DNA of 64,000 nt from Liquorilactobacillus aquaticus DSM 21051 (GTDB taxonomy: Bacteria; Bacillota; Bacilli; Lactobacillales; Lactobacillaceae): assembly GCF_001436755.1 (NCBI RefSeq), contig NZ_AYZD01000001.1, positions 1 through 64,000 of the forward strand, in the 5' to 3' direction. Made by a program: the position numbers and the translations under genes. The notes below the pieces were generated by a model. That model was not told where the DNA came from. It saw nothing but the letters and a program-made list of their open reading frames with translations, and made no database searches. Shown here in pieces: positions 43,614-57,360 of this stretch (position 1 is its first letter; each line of letters opens with the position of its first letter).

Positions 43614-45872
43614 CTACATTGTTTCATGGAATGTACGTGAAATAACGTCGTCTTGTTGCTCCTTAGTCAAGTCTGCAAAGTAGACACAGTACCCTGAAAC
43701 ACGAATTGTTAAAGTCGGGTACTTCTCTGGATGCTTTTGTGCATCAAGTAAAGTATCACGTTTGAAGACATTGATATTCAAATGATGCCCGTTATTCTTC
43801 ATGTAACCGTTGATCATATTGACCAACGTATCTTCTTGTAGTTTAGGATCGTGTCCTAATGTTGTCGGTGTTACAGCAAATGTGTTTGAAATTCCATCAG
43901 TGGCATACTTGTAAGGAATTTTAGCGACAGACAAGAGCGATGCTAATGCTCCGTTCTGTTCTGCACCATAAGCAGGGTTAGCTCCAGGTGCAAAAGGTTC
44001 ACCTTTCTTACGTCCATCCGGGGTTGTTCCTGTGTTTTTACCATAAACAACATTGGAAGTAATTGTCAGAACAGACGTCGACAATTTTGATCCACGATAC
44101 AGGTGATGTCTATTCATCTTGGTAAACAGCGATTTGACTAACCAAACAGCAATCTCATCAGCACGTTCATCATTATTTCCATATTTTGGAAAATCATTAT
44201 CAGCTTTGAAATCGACTGCAATGCCGTTCTCATCACGAATAGCCTTCACATGTCCGTACTTAATAGCTGAAATTGAATCTGCTGCAACGGAGAGACCTGA
44301 AATACCTGTTGCAAATGTTCGATCAAGCCGTGTATCTTTTAATGCTAATTGTGCTGACTCATAGTAATATTTATCATGCATGTAATGAATCGTATTTAAT
44401 GCATTGACATAGACATCTGCCAACCAATCAAGCATTGCATCAAATTTTTGCATGAACTCGTCATAGTCAATGTACTCACTAGTGATCGGTGCATACGCAG
44501 GTCCAACCTGAGCTGCTCCAATTTCATCTTTACCACCGTTAATCGCATATAGAACGGTTTTGGCAAGATTAGCACGTGCTCCAAAATATTGAATGCCATC
44601 TGCAACAGGTTGCGCAGATACACAACAAGCAATTGCATAGTAATCTGTTCCCCACTGTTTAAGCATTAAATCATCATTTTCATATTGAATCGTTGAACTC
44701 TCAACGGAAACACTTGCTGCATAACGCTTGAAAGTCTCAGGAAGTTTTTGTGACCATAATAAAGTAATATTTGGTTCTGGAGCAGCTCCCATATTACTTA
44801 AAGTATTCAAGAAACGATATGCCGTCTTAGTGACATGATGCTCACCATCCAGCCCCATCCCAGCTAGCGATAGAGTTGCCCAAATCGGATTACCGGAGAA
44901 TAAAGAATTATATTCAGGTGTCCGGATAAAGGATACCATCCGTAATTTCATTGTAAACTGATCAACAAGCTCTTGTGCTTCTGTCTCAGTCAACAGGCCG
45001 CGTTTTAAATCACGCTCAAGGTAAATATCAATAAAAGTATCAATACGTCCGATTGACATTGCAGCACCGTTTTGCTGTTTAATAGCAGCTAAGTAACCGA
45101 AATACAACCATTGAATTGCCTCTTCAGCATTTGTTGCAGGTTTAGAAATATCAAAGCCATATGAAGCAGCCATTTCCTTGATTTGATTCAAAGCCCTAAT
45201 CTGTTCAGAAATTTCTTCCCGCATTTGGATAACTTCATCCGTCATTTCTTGATCACCATAATTATCCAAATCATTCAATTTAGCTTGAACTAAGCGATCG
45301 ATGCCATACAAGGCAACACGTGGGAAATCACCAACAAGCCGACCACGCCCATAAGCATCTGGAAGACCTGTTACAATTTTATAATGACGTGCACGTCTAA
45401 CTTCTGGCGTATAAGCATCGAATACTCCTTGATTATGGCTCTTAGTAATATCCGTAAAAATATGCGTTGTCTCTGGATCGATCTCAAAACCATACGATTT
45501 GAGTGCTTCAGCAGCCATTCGAATACCTCCAAATGGCATCAAAGCTTTTTTCATTGGTTTATCTGTCTGTAAACCAACAATTTTCTCACGATCTTTATCT
45601 AAATATCCAGGCCCATGCGATGTGATAGTTGAAACAACTTTTGTGTCAGCATCAAGCACCCCACCGGCAGCACGTTCTTCAAGCTTAAGTTTAGTTAACT
45701 CATCATTAAGAACCTTTGTATTCTCAGTTGGGCCTTCGAGAAATGATTCATCGCCATTATACTGATGATAATTTTGCTGAATGAAATCACGAATGTCAAT
45801 TTCCGATTGCCACTGTCCGCCCTTAAATTCGTCCCATGCTTTCTGACTAGTTTCTCTTTCCATCTGTTTCAT
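43614..45872 (-). CDS. pflB: Formate C-acetyltransferase (pyruvate formate-lyase)
   Basis: A 752-residue PFL. The two catalytic cysteines are Cys416-Cys417 in [10 protein letters not shown] and the radical glycine is Gly727 in [10 protein letters not shown]. It converts pyruvate and CoA to acetyl-CoA and formate in the cytoplasm; in lactic acid bacteria this gives acetyl-CoA and ethanol without pyruvate dehydrogenase. GGAGG is eight bases before ATG 45872. The upstream region carries a cre-like site and a palindrome. Confidence 0.97.
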   Translation of the reverse strand: MKQMERETSQKAWDEFKGGQWQSEIDIRDFIQQNYHQYNGDESFLEGPTENTKVLNDELTKLKLEERAAGGVLDADTKVVSTITSHGPGYLDKDREKIVGLQTDKPMKKALMPFGGIRMAAEALKSYGFEIDPETTHIFTDITKSHNQGVFDAYTPEVRRARHYKIVTGLPDAYGRGRLVGDFPRVALYGIDRLVQAKLNDLDNYGDQEMTDEVIQMREEISEQIRALNQIKEMAASYGFDISKPATNAEEAIQWLYFGYLAAIKQQNGAAMSIGRIDTFIDIYLERDLKRGLLTETEAQELVDQFTMKLRMVSFIRTPEYNSLFSGNPIWATLSLAGMGLDGEHHVTKTAYRFLNTLSNMGAAPEPNITLLWSQKLPETFKRYAASVSVESSTIQYENDDLMLKQWGTDYYAIACCVSAQPVADGIQYFGARANLAKTVLYAINGGKDEIGAAQVGPAYAPITSEYIDYDEFMQKFDAMLDWLADVYVNALNTIHYMHDKYYYESAQLALKDTRLDRTFATGISGLSVAADSISAIKYGHVKAIRDENGIAVDFKADNDFPKYGNNDERADEIAVWLVKSLFTKMNRHHLYRGSKLSTSVLTITSNVVYGKNTGTTPDGRKKGEPFAPGANPAYGAEQNGALASLLSVAKIPYKYATDGISNTFAVTPTTLGHDPKLQEDTLVNMINGYMKNNGHHLNINVFKRDTLLDAQKHPEKYPTLTIRVSGYCVYFADLTKEQQDDVISRTFHETM

Positions 45873-45941
45873 CTTAAAAGCCTCCTTGTTGATATGTTAA
45901 ACGCTTTCTACACACTGATAATAGCACTTGCACAATTCTTT

Positions 45942-46029
45942 AGCAAGCGTTTTCACTAATTAATTAAAACTTTTCAAGGTAAATTAAAGTACTAAACCTT
46001 ATACTAAGGAATTTGACGTTAATCGTCAA
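45942..46029. promoter_or_regulatory. Candidate control sites upstream of pflB
   Basis: Minus-strand TGAAAACGCTTGCT (45942-45955) matches a cre consensus with two mismatches. TTGAC...GTCAA (46013-46029) is a 17-base near-palindrome of the kind bound by CRP/FNR-like or redox regulators. Carbon and oxygen control of pfl is usual; which proteins bind here is unknown. Confidence 0.35.
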
Positions 46030-46100
46030 CGTGAATATGTGAGCGAAGTGTTGCACAAAATATAAAATATTTTAAAATGATATTTTTTTTAAATAATCGT

Positions 46101-46136
46101 AAAAAACAGACCGTCTCCCTAATATGGTTACGGTCT
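46101..46136 (-). terminator. Intrinsic terminator, probably of glyA
   Basis: Minus-strand GACCGT (46130-46135 side) pairs with ACGGTC, followed by TGTTTTTTAC. It lies about 220 bases past the glyA stop; no gene lies between them. Confidence 0.6.
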
Positions 46137-46354
46137 CTTAAATTCAATACATAGTCTTTGCAGCCTATTTCGCAAAAATTGGCCTTACTTGCTGACAAAT
46201 TTTATTGTTAAAAGTTAAGGTCAATAATCCTCTGTTCCGCTATTCCACTCAGAAAATACTGTTTTCTATCATTCTTGATCAAAAACCACATTTAATTCAT
46301 TTTATACCTGCTATTGATAGCATCTTATGCAAACCATTTGTTTTTTGATTGTCA

Positions 46355-47608
46355 TCAGCGAGCAGCATTTTGACAGTAAATTGGATGAGCGGCTGTTAAG
46401 TTTTCAACTTCTTTTTTTATTGTTTGCAATTTTTCTGTGTTATTTGCATTTTTCAAAGCTTCGACAATCAATGCTGCAACTAAGCTTGCTTCTTTTGTTG
46501 AAAAACCACGGCTCGTGATAGCCGGGGTCCCTAATCTGATTCCACTCGTTTTAAAGGGGCTGAGTGTTTCAAAGGGAATCGAGTTTTTGTTAACGGTAAT
46601 ATTAAGTTTGTCCAAAAGCTGTTCTGCTTCTTTACCATTAAGACCAAAACCGCGCACATCAACCAGCAACAAATGATTATCGGTTCCACCAGAAACCAAG
46701 CGAGCTTCGTCATCTTTGTCAAAAACTGCTGCCATCGCCTGAGCATTGGCAATGACTTGTTTTGAATACTGCACAAAACTAGGATCCAATGCCTCTTTAA
46801 ATGCAGCTGCCTTCGCTGCGACCACATGTTCAAGCGGACCGCCCTGAGTTCCTGGGAAAATACTGCTGTTTATTTTTTTAGCTAACTCACTATCGTTGGT
46901 TAGAATCATCCCGCCGCGGGGACCTCGTAGTGTTTTATGTGTTGTAGTCGTTGTAATATCAGCATATGGAACTGGACTTGGATGTAATCCAGCTGCAACC
47001 AAACCTGCGATATGTGCCATATCCACCATCAGTTTTGCATCTACCTTGTCAGCGATCTCTCTGAACTTTGCAAAATCGATTTTACGCGAATAAGCACTAG
47101 CTCCAGCAACGATCAACTTAGGATGGTGCTTTTCGGCCAACTTTAAGATAGCAGCATAATCAAGTTGCTCAGTTTCTTGATCAACACCATAGCCGATAAA
47201 ATTATATGTTTTACCACTAAAGTTCACAGGTGACCCATGTGTTAAATGTCCCCCTGCAGCCAGATCCATGCCTAAAACAGTGTCTCCAGGTTTGATAAGA
47301 GATAGGTATGCAGCTGCGTTCGACTGCGAACCAGAATGCGGCTGCACATTGGCAAACTTTGCACCAAAAATTTTTTTAGCGCGTTCAATCGCTAAATCTT
47401 CTACAACATCAACATACTGGCATCCTCCATAATAACGTTTACCTGGATAACCTTCAGCATATTTATTGGTTAAAACACTTCCTTGGGCAGCCATAACTGC
47501 CTTAGAAACGATGTTTTCAGAGGCAATCAGCTCAATATTGTTCTGTTGTCTTTCTTCCTCTTTTTCAATGGCATTCCACAATTCCGAATCAAATTCTTTA
47601 TAATTCAT
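46355..47608 (-). CDS. glyA: Serine hydroxymethyltransferase
   Basis: A 417-residue PLP enzyme converting serine and tetrahydrofolate to glycine and methylene-tetrahydrofolate. The N-terminal [12 protein letters not shown], the glycine-rich YYGGCQYVD, and the PLP lysine in [14 protein letters not shown] are clear. GGAGGTGG precedes ATG 47608. It lies downstream of the pyrimidine operon but behind a terminator hairpin, so it has its own promoter near 47640. It supplies one-carbon units, including for thymidylate. Confidence 0.97.
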   Translation of the reverse strand: MNYKEFDSELWNAIEKEEERQQNNIELIASENIVSKAVMAAQGSVLTNKYAEGYPGKRYYGGCQYVDVVEDLAIERAKKIFGAKFANVQPHSGSQSNAAAYLSLIKPGDTVLGMDLAAGGHLTHGSPVNFSGKTYNFIGYGVDQETEQLDYAAILKLAEKHHPKLIVAGASAYSRKIDFAKFREIADKVDAKLMVDMAHIAGLVAAGLHPSPVPYADITTTTTHKTLRGPRGGMILTNDSELAKKINSSIFPGTQGGPLEHVVAAKAAAFKEALDPSFVQYSKQVIANAQAMAAVFDKDDEARLVSGGTDNHLLLVDVRGFGLNGKEAEQLLDKLNITVNKNSIPFETLSPFKTSGIRLGTPAITSRGFSTKEASLVAALIVEALKNANNTEKLQTIKKEVENLTAAHPIYCQNAAR

Positions 47609-47649
47609 TTAGCCACCTCCATATTATTTTTTTATTGTACCATATACAA

Positions 47650-47686
47650 AATAAGAACACATTCAAACGCAGAATGCATTCTTATT
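47650..47686 (-). terminator. Terminator of pyr operon, overlapping glyA promoter region
   Basis: AATAAGAACACATTC (47650-47664) and GAATGCATTCTTATT (47672-47686) form a 15-base dyad with 13 matches; TTTTG follows on the minus strand. Confidence 0.65.
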
Positions 47687-47752
47687 CTTAATCGTAATAG
47701 TAAAAATTAAAGAAGTGCCACTGATCTACTAAAACATTTTCTTAGCTTGCGC

Positions 47753-48376
47753 CTAGTTTTCTAGCCAGTTTTCTGGATCCTTACGCCATTTTTTAAGCAG
47801 CTCTTTTTCAGGAGCTGTGATTTGTTCTTCAGCTTCAGCAACGTCGATCAATTCTCCATAATTGGTCAGAGTTGCAAAAGGTATCTTAGCTTGCGCAAAA
47901 TTCTTATCTGCTGCGTCTAACTGATAACTGAAAATTCCGCAGACCCCGATCACATCAGCACCCTCTTTTTGAGCAGCTGCGACGGCTTGAAGCACGCTTC
48001 CGCCAGTCGAGATCAAATCATCAATCAAAAGTGTTTTTTGGCCCGCCGTTAAATATCCCTCTATCTGTTTTCCACGTCCATGATCTTTAGGCTTAGAGCG
48101 GACATAAGTCATAGGCAGATTCAATTCCTGTGCAATCCAAGCGGCGTGAGGAATTCCGGCCGTTGCAGTTCCGGCAATCATTTCAACTTCCGGAAAAGAT
48201 TTTCTGATTAGGTCTGCAATACCTTTCGCTATTCTCGTTCTAATTTCAGGATAGCTAATCGTCAAGCGATTATCACAGTAAATAGGGCTCTTAATCCCAC
48301 TAGCCCATGTAAAAGGTTCGTTTGGCGATAGGGTTACTGCGTTAATTTCTAAAAGATCTTTAGCGACTTGCTTCAT
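47753..48376 (-). CDS. pyrE: Orotate phosphoribosyltransferase
   Basis: A 207-residue enzyme joining orotate to PRPP to give OMP. The PRPP motif LLIDDLISTGGSV is in the second half and SGIKSPIYCDNR near the N-terminus binds substrate. Its ATG at 48376 shares a base with the pyrF stop (TAATG), with GGGAGG ten bases upstream, so the two are translationally coupled. It is the last gene of the pyr operon. Confidence 0.96.
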   Translation of the reverse strand: MKQVAKDLLEINAVTLSPNEPFTWASGIKSPIYCDNRLTISYPEIRTRIAKGIADLIRKSFPEVEMIAGTATAGIPHAAWIAQELNLPMTYVRSKPKDHGRGKQIEGYLTAGQKTLLIDDLISTGGSVLQAVAAAQKEGADVIGVCGIFSYQLDAADKNFAQAKIPFATLTNYGELIDVAEAEEQITAPEKELLKKWRKDPENWLEN

Positions 48377-49092
48377 TACATGTTTTCCTCCCACATCTTT
48401 TTTATGTATCGATATGCAGCCACGCAGTCATCTGACTGTGTGATTGCACGTCCTACTACAATTGCACTGCTTTTTCGAGCCGCTGCTTGAGCAGGAGTCA
48501 TTACGCGCTTTTGATCGTCTGTATCACTGTCAGCCAGCCTAATTCCCGGCGTTACACGCAAAAAGTCCATATTCGTCGTGGACAAAATTGAATTTGCCTC
48601 ATAAGCAGAACAGACTACACCATCCATCCCAGCTGCCTGCGCTAAACGCGCATAATGCAGTACACTTTGTTCAAGCGAGATAGCTACCTTTTGCTGTTCA
48701 GTGACCATCTTCTGGTCTGTCGAAGTTAGCTGAGTAATCGCGAGCAGTTTAGCATTTTTTCTACCACCACTGCCATCGAGAAGACCTTCCTTGGCTGCAC
48801 GCATCATCTCGCTGCCACCACTTGCATGCAGCGTTGTCATACTGACACCCAGCTTTCCAATCACCCGCATCGCACTTTCAACTGTATGTGGGATATCATG
48901 ACACTTTAAATCTAGAAAAACATCATGGCCCTTAGCTAGGACTGCTTTAACCATCTCTTGACCTTCGCTATAAAAAAGTTCCATTCCAATCTTGACGAAA
49001 AGCTTTTCTTCATCGGGAAATTTATTTAAAAAAAATTCAGTTTCTTGCCGATTAGGAAAATCTAATGCGATAATTGGTCGCTTAATTGTCAT
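48376..49092 (-). CDS. pyrF: Orotidine 5'-phosphate decarboxylase
   Basis: A 238-residue TIM barrel that decarboxylates OMP to UMP. The catalytic DLKCHDIPHTV gives the Asp-Lys-Asp tetrad residues, and RVTPGIRL and VVGRAIT bind phosphate. ATG 49092 lies one base after the pyrD stop with AAGGAG inside the pyrD end; the GTG at 49104 is too close to that site. Confidence 0.96.
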   Translation of the reverse strand: MTIKRPIIALDFPNRQETEFFLNKFPDEEKLFVKIGMELFYSEGQEMVKAVLAKGHDVFLDLKCHDIPHTVESAMRVIGKLGVSMTTLHASGGSEMMRAAKEGLLDGSGGRKNAKLLAITQLTSTDQKMVTEQQKVAISLEQSVLHYARLAQAAGMDGVVCSAYEANSILSTTNMDFLRVTPGIRLADSDTDDQKRVMTPAQAAARKSSAIVVGRAITQSDDCVAAYRYIKKMWEENM

Positions 49093-49093
49093 C

Positions 49094-50805
<1,712 letters not shown>

Positions 50806-50842
50806 TATAGTTCCTCTCCGCGCGAATTCAGTCACTGTTATC

Positions 50843-53800
50843 TTATTTCATTACATCAGTCGCAAAAGTACGATTCTCAAGTGCTTTTGCAAGTGCTTCA
50901 GCTGTATTGAGCGACGTAATCAACGGCACATTGTGTTCGATCGCCGTTTGTCTGATTGTGAAACCATCTGAAGTCACTTCTTGATCGTGTCCCATCGTAT
51001 TAATCACAAGCTGTGCTTTGCCAGCTCTTATCAACTGCAGGATATCAATTCGATTTCCGCCTTCTTCACCGATCTTATTGACCTGTTTGACATGCAAACC
51101 ATTGTCATTTAGAAAGCTGGCAGTTCCTGCTGTTGCAAAAAGCCTATAGCCGATTTGACTGAACTTCTTAGCAAGCGGTAAAACAACATTCTTATCGCGG
51201 CTATCAATAGTCAGCAAAACACTGCCACTGAGTGGTAGTTCCATCTTTGCACCTGCGAATGCTTTAAGAAGAGCTTTTTCGAAGGTGTGATCACTCCCCA
51301 TGACCTCGCCAGTCGACTTCATCTCTGGTCCAAGGTAGCTATCAACATCCTCCAATTTACTGAATGAGAAGACTGGAGCTTTGACATGAATTGATTTGCT
51401 TTCAGGATATAAACCAGATTCATAACCTAAATCAGCTAAAGATTTTCCTAAGATGACCTTCGTTGCCACCTGTGCCATCTCAATCCCAGTAATCTTGCTT
51501 AAGAAAGGCACTGTCCGGCTAGCACGCGGATTTACCTCAAGAACATAAACATCATCATTATGGATAATAAACTGAATATTCATAATTCCGACACATTTTA
51601 ATGTCACTGCTAACTTCTTAGTTGCATCGACGATTTGCTGCTTGATCGCGTCCGAGAACGACTGCGGTGGATAAACAGCCATCGAGTCGCCAGAATGAAC
51701 ACCGGCATGCTCAATATGTTCCATAATTCCGGGCAATAATACATCCTTACCATCACAGATCGCATCAACTTCACATTCACGACCTTCAAGGTAAGCATCG
51801 ACTAAAATCGGGTGATCAATCGCTGCTTTGACGTTCTGTTCAAGATAATCATTCAATTCATTTTCATTGTTGACAATTTCCATTGCACGCCCACCCAAAA
51901 CATAGCTTGGACGTACCAGTACTGGATAGCCGATTTCCTCAGCTGTCTCTATAACTTTCTCTTGCGTTGTTGCTGTTTTGCCAATTGGTTGTTTCAAGCC
52001 TAGGTTATTAATAACCTGATCGAAAAGTTCACGATCTTCTGCTCTGTCAACGTCTTCGACTTTTGTGCCCAGCACCTTAACACCATTGGCTTGCAAATCA
52101 GCCGCCAAGTTGATAGCTGTTTGACCGCCAAACTGTACTATCACGCCAGTTGGTTTCTCAAGCTCAATCACATTTAAAACATCCTCAAGTGTCAATGGCT
52201 CAAAGTAAAGTTTATCTGAAATAGAAAAGTCAGTTGACACTGTTTCTGGATTACTATTCATCACGATGGCTTCGTAACCAAGTTTCTGAATAGCTTTAAC
52301 ACTGTGGACTGTTGCATAGTCAAACTCCACGCCCTGTCCAATTCGGATCGGACCTGAACCAATAACCAAGACTGATTCTTTAGAGGTTCGAATACTTTCA
52401 TTTTCAGAATCATAAGTGCTGTAAAAATAAGGCGTTTGTGACTCAAATTCGGCCGCGCAAGTATCAACCATCTTATATGTGGGCAATACTGCAGCCTCCT
52501 TTCGGAAAGTACGTACATTCTCAGCTGAAGTATTCCATAACTTGGCAATTGTTGCATCACTGAAACCATATCTTTTAACTTTTCTCAAAATATCTTTATC
52601 ATTTGGATGCTTGCAGATCTCAATTTCCAATTCAGTAATATGTTTTATTAAATCAAGGAAATAATGATTTATTTTTGTCAGTTCATTAACTTCATCTAAG
52701 GTGTAGCCACGCCGAAAGGCTTCAGCAATGTAGAAGAGCCGATCATCCTGTGCGTGTACTAATTTTTCTTCTAATTTTTCATCCGTTGCTTTTTGAGCCT
52801 CAGGAGATATCAGATCATTTTCATCAATTTCCAATGAACGAACGGCCTTTTGAATCGCTTCTTCAGCAGTTCGACCGATTGACATAACCTCTCCAGTCGC
52901 CTTCATCTGCGTTCCCAGCTTGCGGTTAGCGCGTGGAAACTTGTCAAAAGGCCAACGCGGAATCTTTGCTACCACATAATCTAGTGCTGGCTCAAATTCA
53001 GCAAAAGTTGTCCCTGTAACTGGATTCTTGATTTCATCAAGCGTTAAACCAACTGCGATCTTAGCTGCCATTTTGGCAATTGGGTACCCTGTTGCTTTGG
53101 AAGCAAGTGCAGAAGAGCGGCTGACACGTGGGTTTACCTCAATGACATCATAGTTAAAACTATGCGGATCAAGTGCCAGCTGAACATTACATCCGCCTTC
53201 AATCTTCAAAGCACTGATTAAACGCAAGGAAACATCACGCAGCATTTGGTACTCTCGATCTGACAATGTCTGAGTCGGTGCTAAAACAATCGAGTCTCCA
53301 GTGTGGATCCCTACAGGGTCAAAATTTTCCATTGAACAAACTACCATGGTATTATCAGCACTATCACGCATTACCTCAAATTCAACTTCTTTGTATCCCA
53401 TAATACTTTTTTCGATCAAGCACTGCGTCACCGGTGACAAATCCAAACCATTTGCGGCGATTTCGGCTAACTGTTCTTTGTTATCACACAAACCACCGCC
53501 AGTTCCACCCATTGTAAAGGCCGGACGAACAATCACGGGATATCCGATTTCCTCAGCGAAGGCAAGTGCTTCTTCAGTTGTGCTGACGGTTTTTGACTCT
53601 GGAATAGGTTCATCAAGCTTAGTCATCAGTTCCTTAAATAATTCCCGATCTTCTGCCTGGTTGATAGCTTCTAGCTTAGTTCCTAAAAGTTCGATCTCAA
53701 ACTCTTCTAAAATGCCGGTTTGAGAAAGCGACATTGCCAAGTTTAAACCCGTTTGACCACCTAGAGTTGGTAGAATAGCATCTGGATATTCTTGCCGAAT

Positions 53801-54031
53801 AATCCTCGAAACTGACTCAGTTGTCAATGGTTCGATATATACCCGATCGGCAATTTCAGTATCTGTCATAATTGTGGCCGGATTTGAATTGACCAAAACT
53901 ACTTCATATCCTTCTTCGCGAAGTGCCATACATGCTTGTGTTCCTGAATAGTCAAATTCTGCCGCTTGTCCAATGATGATCGGACCGGAACCAATTACCA
54001 TTATTTTATGAATATCCGTTCTTTTAGGCAT
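50843..54031 (-). CDS. carB: Carbamoyl phosphate synthase large chain
   Basis: A 1062-residue enzyme with two homologous ATP-grasp halves, shown by the repeat of [16 protein letters not shown] near residue 15 and [16 protein letters not shown] near residue 555, and of the [13 protein letters not shown] loops. The C-terminal 140 residues form the allosteric domain. It makes carbamoyl phosphate from bicarbonate, ATP and ammonia channelled from CarA. ATG 54031 is nine bases from GGAAGG; it overlaps the carA end by eight bases. Confidence 0.97.
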   Translation of the reverse strand: MPKRTDIHKIMVIGSGPIIIGQAAEFDYSGTQACMALREEGYEVVLVNSNPATIMTDTEIADRVYIEPLTTESVSRIIRQEYPDAILPTLGGQTGLNLAMSLSQTGILEEFEIELLGTKLEAINQAEDRELFKELMTKLDEPIPESKTVSTTEEALAFAEEIGYPVIVRPAFTMGGTGGGLCDNKEQLAEIAANGLDLSPVTQCLIEKSIMGYKEVEFEVMRDSADNTMVVCSMENFDPVGIHTGDSIVLAPTQTLSDREYQMLRDVSLRLISALKIEGGCNVQLALDPHSFNYDVIEVNPRVSRSSALASKATGYPIAKMAAKIAVGLTLDEIKNPVTGTTFAEFEPALDYVVAKIPRWPFDKFPRANRKLGTQMKATGEVMSIGRTAEEAIQKAVRSLEIDENDLISPEAQKATDEKLEEKLVHAQDDRLFYIAEAFRRGYTLDEVNELTKINHYFLDLIKHITELEIEICKHPNDKDILRKVKRYGFSDATIAKLWNTSAENVRTFRKEAAVLPTYKMVDTCAAEFESQTPYFYSTYDSENESIRTSKESVLVIGSGPIRIGQGVEFDYATVHSVKAIQKLGYEAIVMNSNPETVSTDFSISDKLYFEPLTLEDVLNVIELEKPTGVIVQFGGQTAINLAADLQANGVKVLGTKVEDVDRAEDRELFDQVINNLGLKQPIGKTATTQEKVIETAEEIGYPVLVRPSYVLGGRAMEIVNNENELNDYLEQNVKAAIDHPILVDAYLEGRECEVDAICDGKDVLLPGIMEHIEHAGVHSGDSMAVYPPQSFSDAIKQQIVDATKKLAVTLKCVGIMNIQFIIHNDDVYVLEVNPRASRTVPFLSKITGIEMAQVATKVILGKSLADLGYESGLYPESKSIHVKAPVFSFSKLEDVDSYLGPEMKSTGEVMGSDHTFEKALLKAFAGAKMELPLSGSVLLTIDSRDKNVVLPLAKKFSQIGYRLFATAGTASFLNDNGLHVKQVNKIGEEGGNRIDILQLIRAGKAQLVINTMGHDQEVTSDGFTIRQTAIEHNVPLITSLNTAEALAKALENRTFATDVMK

Positions 54032-55109
54032 TCTTTTCATCCTTCCTTACATCAATCATATGCATAAAGTCATCAAAAAGATCATCCGCATCGTGCGGGC
54101 CCGGAGCAGCGTCCGGATGAAATTGAACACTAAAGGCAGAGTAATCTTTGTGCCGTAAACCCTCGATAGTTTCATCATTAAGCTCACGATAAGTGACATT
54201 AAGTTTCTGACTATCAATTGAATCAGCTCGAACTGCAAAACCGTGATTTTGTGATGTAAAACATATCCGTCCTGTTGCAACTTCTTTAACAGGATGATTA
54301 AAACCACGATGTCCGAATTTCATCTTAAAAGTATCTGCTCCATTGGCGAGCGCAAACAGCTGATGCCCCAAGCAAATTCCGAAAAGCGGTAATTTTTTTT
54401 CAACTTCACGAATCATCTCAATAGCATGCGTCAATGATTTAGGATCTCCAGGTCCGTTTGATAAAAGGACACCGTCTGGATGTAATTTAAAAATATCCGC
54501 AGCTGTAGCCGTGTACGGCAGTACGATTGTATTACAGCCACGTTTCGCTAATTCACGCAAAATGCTGTGTTTCAAGCCATAGTCAACAACAACCACATTC
54601 CTCTTGTCCCCAGGGTTGGGATATGCTTTGCTAGTTGAAACCTGCTGAACCAGATCATGATTGATAACTGTTGCATTCAACTGATCAAAAGCATGATCTA
54701 AATCAGCTTTTGCGTCGACAATGCTCCCCTTCATCGTTCCATGCGAACGTAATTTTTTAGTCAATTCACGTGTATCAATCCCCGTGATTCCAGGAATATC
54801 CATTTGTTCCAAAAATTCGGCAAAAGTTGACTGTTGCCGCCAACTACTCGAGACACGTGCAACCTCATGGCAGATAACACCCTTGCAAGTTGGTTCAATA
54901 GATTCATAATCATCAAAGTTAACCCCATAATTTCCAATCAATGGATTGGTAAAAACCAAGATCTGATTAGAATATGATTGATCAGTAACAGCCTCTTGGT
55001 AGCCGGTCATTCCTGTCGTAAAAACAACCTCACCATTCGAAGTACTTGGCGCTCCGAACCCCTCTCCCTTGAAGATGGTTCCGTCTTCTAAAAGTAAATA
55101 ACGTTCCAC
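54024..55109 (-). CDS. carA: Carbamoyl phosphate synthase small chain
   Basis: A 361-residue glutaminase subunit. The class I amidotransferase domain has the nucleophilic cysteine in [13 protein letters not shown] and the HFHPDA-like [12 protein letters not shown] near the end. The start is GTG 55109, seven bases after AAGGAGG and two bases past the pyrC stop. It releases ammonia for CarB. Confidence 0.96.
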   Translation of the reverse strand: MERYLLLEDGTIFKGEGFGAPSTSNGEVVFTTGMTGYQEAVTDQSYSNQILVFTNPLIGNYGVNFDDYESIEPTCKGVICHEVARVSSSWRQQSTFAEFLEQMDIPGITGIDTRELTKKLRSHGTMKGSIVDAKADLDHAFDQLNATVINHDLVQQVSTSKAYPNPGDKRNVVVVDYGLKHSILRELAKRGCNTIVLPYTATAADIFKLHPDGVLLSNGPGDPKSLTHAIEMIREVEKKLPLFGICLGHQLFALANGADTFKMKFGHRGFNHPVKEVATGRICFTSQNHGFAVRADSIDSQKLNVTYRELNDETIEGLRHKDYSAFSVQFHPDAAPGPHDADDLFDDFMHMIDVRKDEKNA

Positions 55110-55111
55110 TG

Positions 55112-56398
55112 TCAGTCCTCCTTTTGATAAACAATTTCCCCATCAACAAAGGTCATTTCTGTTTCGCCATAGGCTTTGGTTCCTGTAAAAGGCGTGTTAG
55201 TTCCCTTAGATAGGTAATCTTCATTCTTTAATTCAAATTCGTCTTTTAAATTAAATACAGCAATATCAGCATTTTTACCGGGTAAAAGTGCTCCTGCATT
55301 CTCTAAGCGAAATTTTTGAGCTGGAACGGCGCTCATCCATTCAAGCAATTGTTCCAATTTAAAGATTCCTTTTTTAACAAAGTGTGTATACAGCAACGCA
55401 AACGCTGTTTCACTTCCCGTAATGCCGAATGCGGCGTGGCACATACTGCCTTTTTTCTCATCCTCGCTATGTGGAGCGTGGTCCGTTGCAATCATGTCAA
55501 TTGTTCCGTCCAATAAGCCATCAATAAGCGCTTTTTGGTCTTCTTTTGACCGCAATGGCGGATTCATTTTATAAAAAGAATCGTCGCATGGTATGTCAGC
55601 GTCTGCAAGCAGAAGATGATGCGGTGCAACTTCGCATGTAACATTGATCTTCTTGGATTTAGCCCAGCGAACCAACTCAACACTCTCCTTTGTTGAAAGA
55701 TGACAAGCATGATAATGAACACCTGTCTGCTGTGCAAGGATCAAATCACGGGCAAGCTGTGAAGATTCGCTAAGCCCCAGCATCCCAGGCAAGTTCAGCT
55801 CTTTAGCACGCCGTCCAGCGTTCATAACGCCTCCAAAAAGCAATGAATTATCCTCAATATGCTCAACAAGCGGCATGTCGTATTCCGCTGCTTTCTTCAT
55901 TGCCAAATACATCGTTCCGGCTTCTTGAATACCACTACCATCGTCACTGAAGGCAAAGGCTCCAGCATGCTTAAGTGCTTCAAAATCTGTTAGCTTTTCC
56001 CCTTGACGTTTCTGTGTGATGGAGGCATATTGCTTAATGTGGACCGCACCATCCTTAGCATTACGTTTTTGAACATCTTGCAAACGCGCAACATTATCTG
56101 GCACAGGATCCAAGTTAGGCATGGCACAAACTGTTGTAAATCCGCCATGAGCAGCAGCTTGGCTTCCTGTTTTAATTGTTTCCTTATAGGTAAATCCCGG
56201 TTCACGGTAATGCACATGAACATCAACTAAACCTGGCGCAACCAATTTTCCGGTGAGATCAAATTTCTTTTGAACATCAATTCCTAATTGAGATAAGTTC
56301 TTTCCTAATGCAATAATTTTGCCTTCACTGATCAGAATATCAACCTTTTGCAACCGACCGGCTTGATAAACCAAACCGTTTTCTAGTAAAATCCTCAT
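55112..56398 (-). CDS. pyrC: Dihydroorotase
   Basis: A 428-residue class I dihydroorotase of the amidohydrolase fold. The metal site [11 protein letters not shown] is near residue 60, further histidines are in VEHIED and CHLSTKE, and TDHAPH carries the catalytic aspartate. It cyclises carbamoyl aspartate to dihydroorotate. Its ATG overlaps the pyrB stop by four bases. Confidence 0.96.
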   Translation of the reverse strand: MRILLENGLVYQAGRLQKVDILISEGKIIALGKNLSQLGIDVQKKFDLTGKLVAPGLVDVHVHYREPGFTYKETIKTGSQAAAHGGFTTVCAMPNLDPVPDNVARLQDVQKRNAKDGAVHIKQYASITQKRQGEKLTDFEALKHAGAFAFSDDGSGIQEAGTMYLAMKKAAEYDMPLVEHIEDNSLLFGGVMNAGRRAKELNLPGMLGLSESSQLARDLILAQQTGVHYHACHLSTKESVELVRWAKSKKINVTCEVAPHHLLLADADIPCDDSFYKMNPPLRSKEDQKALIDGLLDGTIDMIATDHAPHSEDEKKGSMCHAAFGITGSETAFALLYTHFVKKGIFKLEQLLEWMSAVPAQKFRLENAGALLPGKNADIAVFNLKDEFELKNEDYLSKGTNTPFTGTKAYGETEMTFVDGEIVYQKED

Positions 56399-57348
56399 TT
56401 CTCTCCTCCTAAACCACGACCATTAATAACTGCTTCAATCATTGCCATTCTCATAAAAACACCATTTTTCATTTGCATTGAGAAACGTGATTTAGGTGCC
56501 TCGACCAAGTCCGATGCTAATTCAACACCACGATTGATAGGACCAGGATGCATGATGATCGCTCGTTCCTTCATTCGTGCATATCTTTCAATTGTTAGCC
56601 CATACTCGCTATGATATGCCGTCGGGGAAAAGGAAACTTCTTTTTGATGCCGTTCATGCTGAACACGTAATAAAATAACCACATCCATCTGATCGATTAA
56701 TTCATCAACTTTACCATATTTGCCGAATTCTTCAAACTCGCTTGAATACCAGTACTCTGGACCAGAAAAATAAATTTCCGCCCCAAGCTGCTGCAACAAA
56801 CGCATATCGCTGCGCGCTACCCGTGAGTTTGTCAAATCACCGATAATTGCAACTTTTAGACCCTTAAAATGACCAAATTGTTCATGAATAGTCATCATGT
56901 CTAAAAGACACTGTGAGGGATGCTGCCCACTACCATCACCAGCATTGATAATGCCCATATTCAATTTTTGAGTATTATTTAAATTTATTAGATCATTATA
57001 ATATTCATTTTTCGAATGCCTGATGACTGCCAGATTGACACCAATCGAATTCAGTGAAAGTAAAGTATCATAAAGTGTTTCACCCTTATTAACCGAACTT
57101 GTAGCAGGGTCAAATGGGATTGTTTGAATTCCAAGCTTTCTCTCAGCCATTTCAAAGCTGCAATGTGTTCTTGTACTATTTTCGAAAAACATGTTAACAG
57201 CATAGATCGGTTGGGAATACTCTGCAACCGCTCCACCTGCTTTGAAATATTCTGCTCGCTCAATCAATCCTTTAACTTGATCATTTTCCAATTTTTTTAT
57301 TGTTAAAAAATGTTGCAACTTTAAACGTTCTTGCATGTTCAGCATCAT
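56395..57348 (-). CDS. pyrB: Aspartate carbamoyltransferase catalytic chain
   Basis: A 317-residue enzyme joining carbamoyl phosphate and aspartate. The carbamoyl-phosphate loop [13 protein letters not shown] and the aspartate-binding [12 protein letters not shown] are present. No pyrI regulatory chain is seen, as usual in Firmicutes. GAGGAG precedes the ATG, 12 bases past the pyrP stop; that gap is too short for a third PyrR attenuator. Confidence 0.96.
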   Translation of the reverse strand: MMLNMQERLKLQHFLTIKKLENDQVKGLIERAEYFKAGGAVAEYSQPIYAVNMFFENSTRTHCSFEMAERKLGIQTIPFDPATSSVNKGETLYDTLLSLNSIGVNLAVIRHSKNEYYNDLINLNNTQKLNMGIINAGDGSGQHPSQCLLDMMTIHEQFGHFKGLKVAIIGDLTNSRVARSDMRLLQQLGAEIYFSGPEYWYSSEFEEFGKYGKVDELIDQMDVVILLRVQHERHQKEVSFSPTAYHSEYGLTIERYARMKERAIIMHPGPINRGVELASDLVEAPKSRFSMQMKNGVFMRMAMIEAVINGRGLGGEK

Positions 57349-57360
57349 TATATCTCCTCA

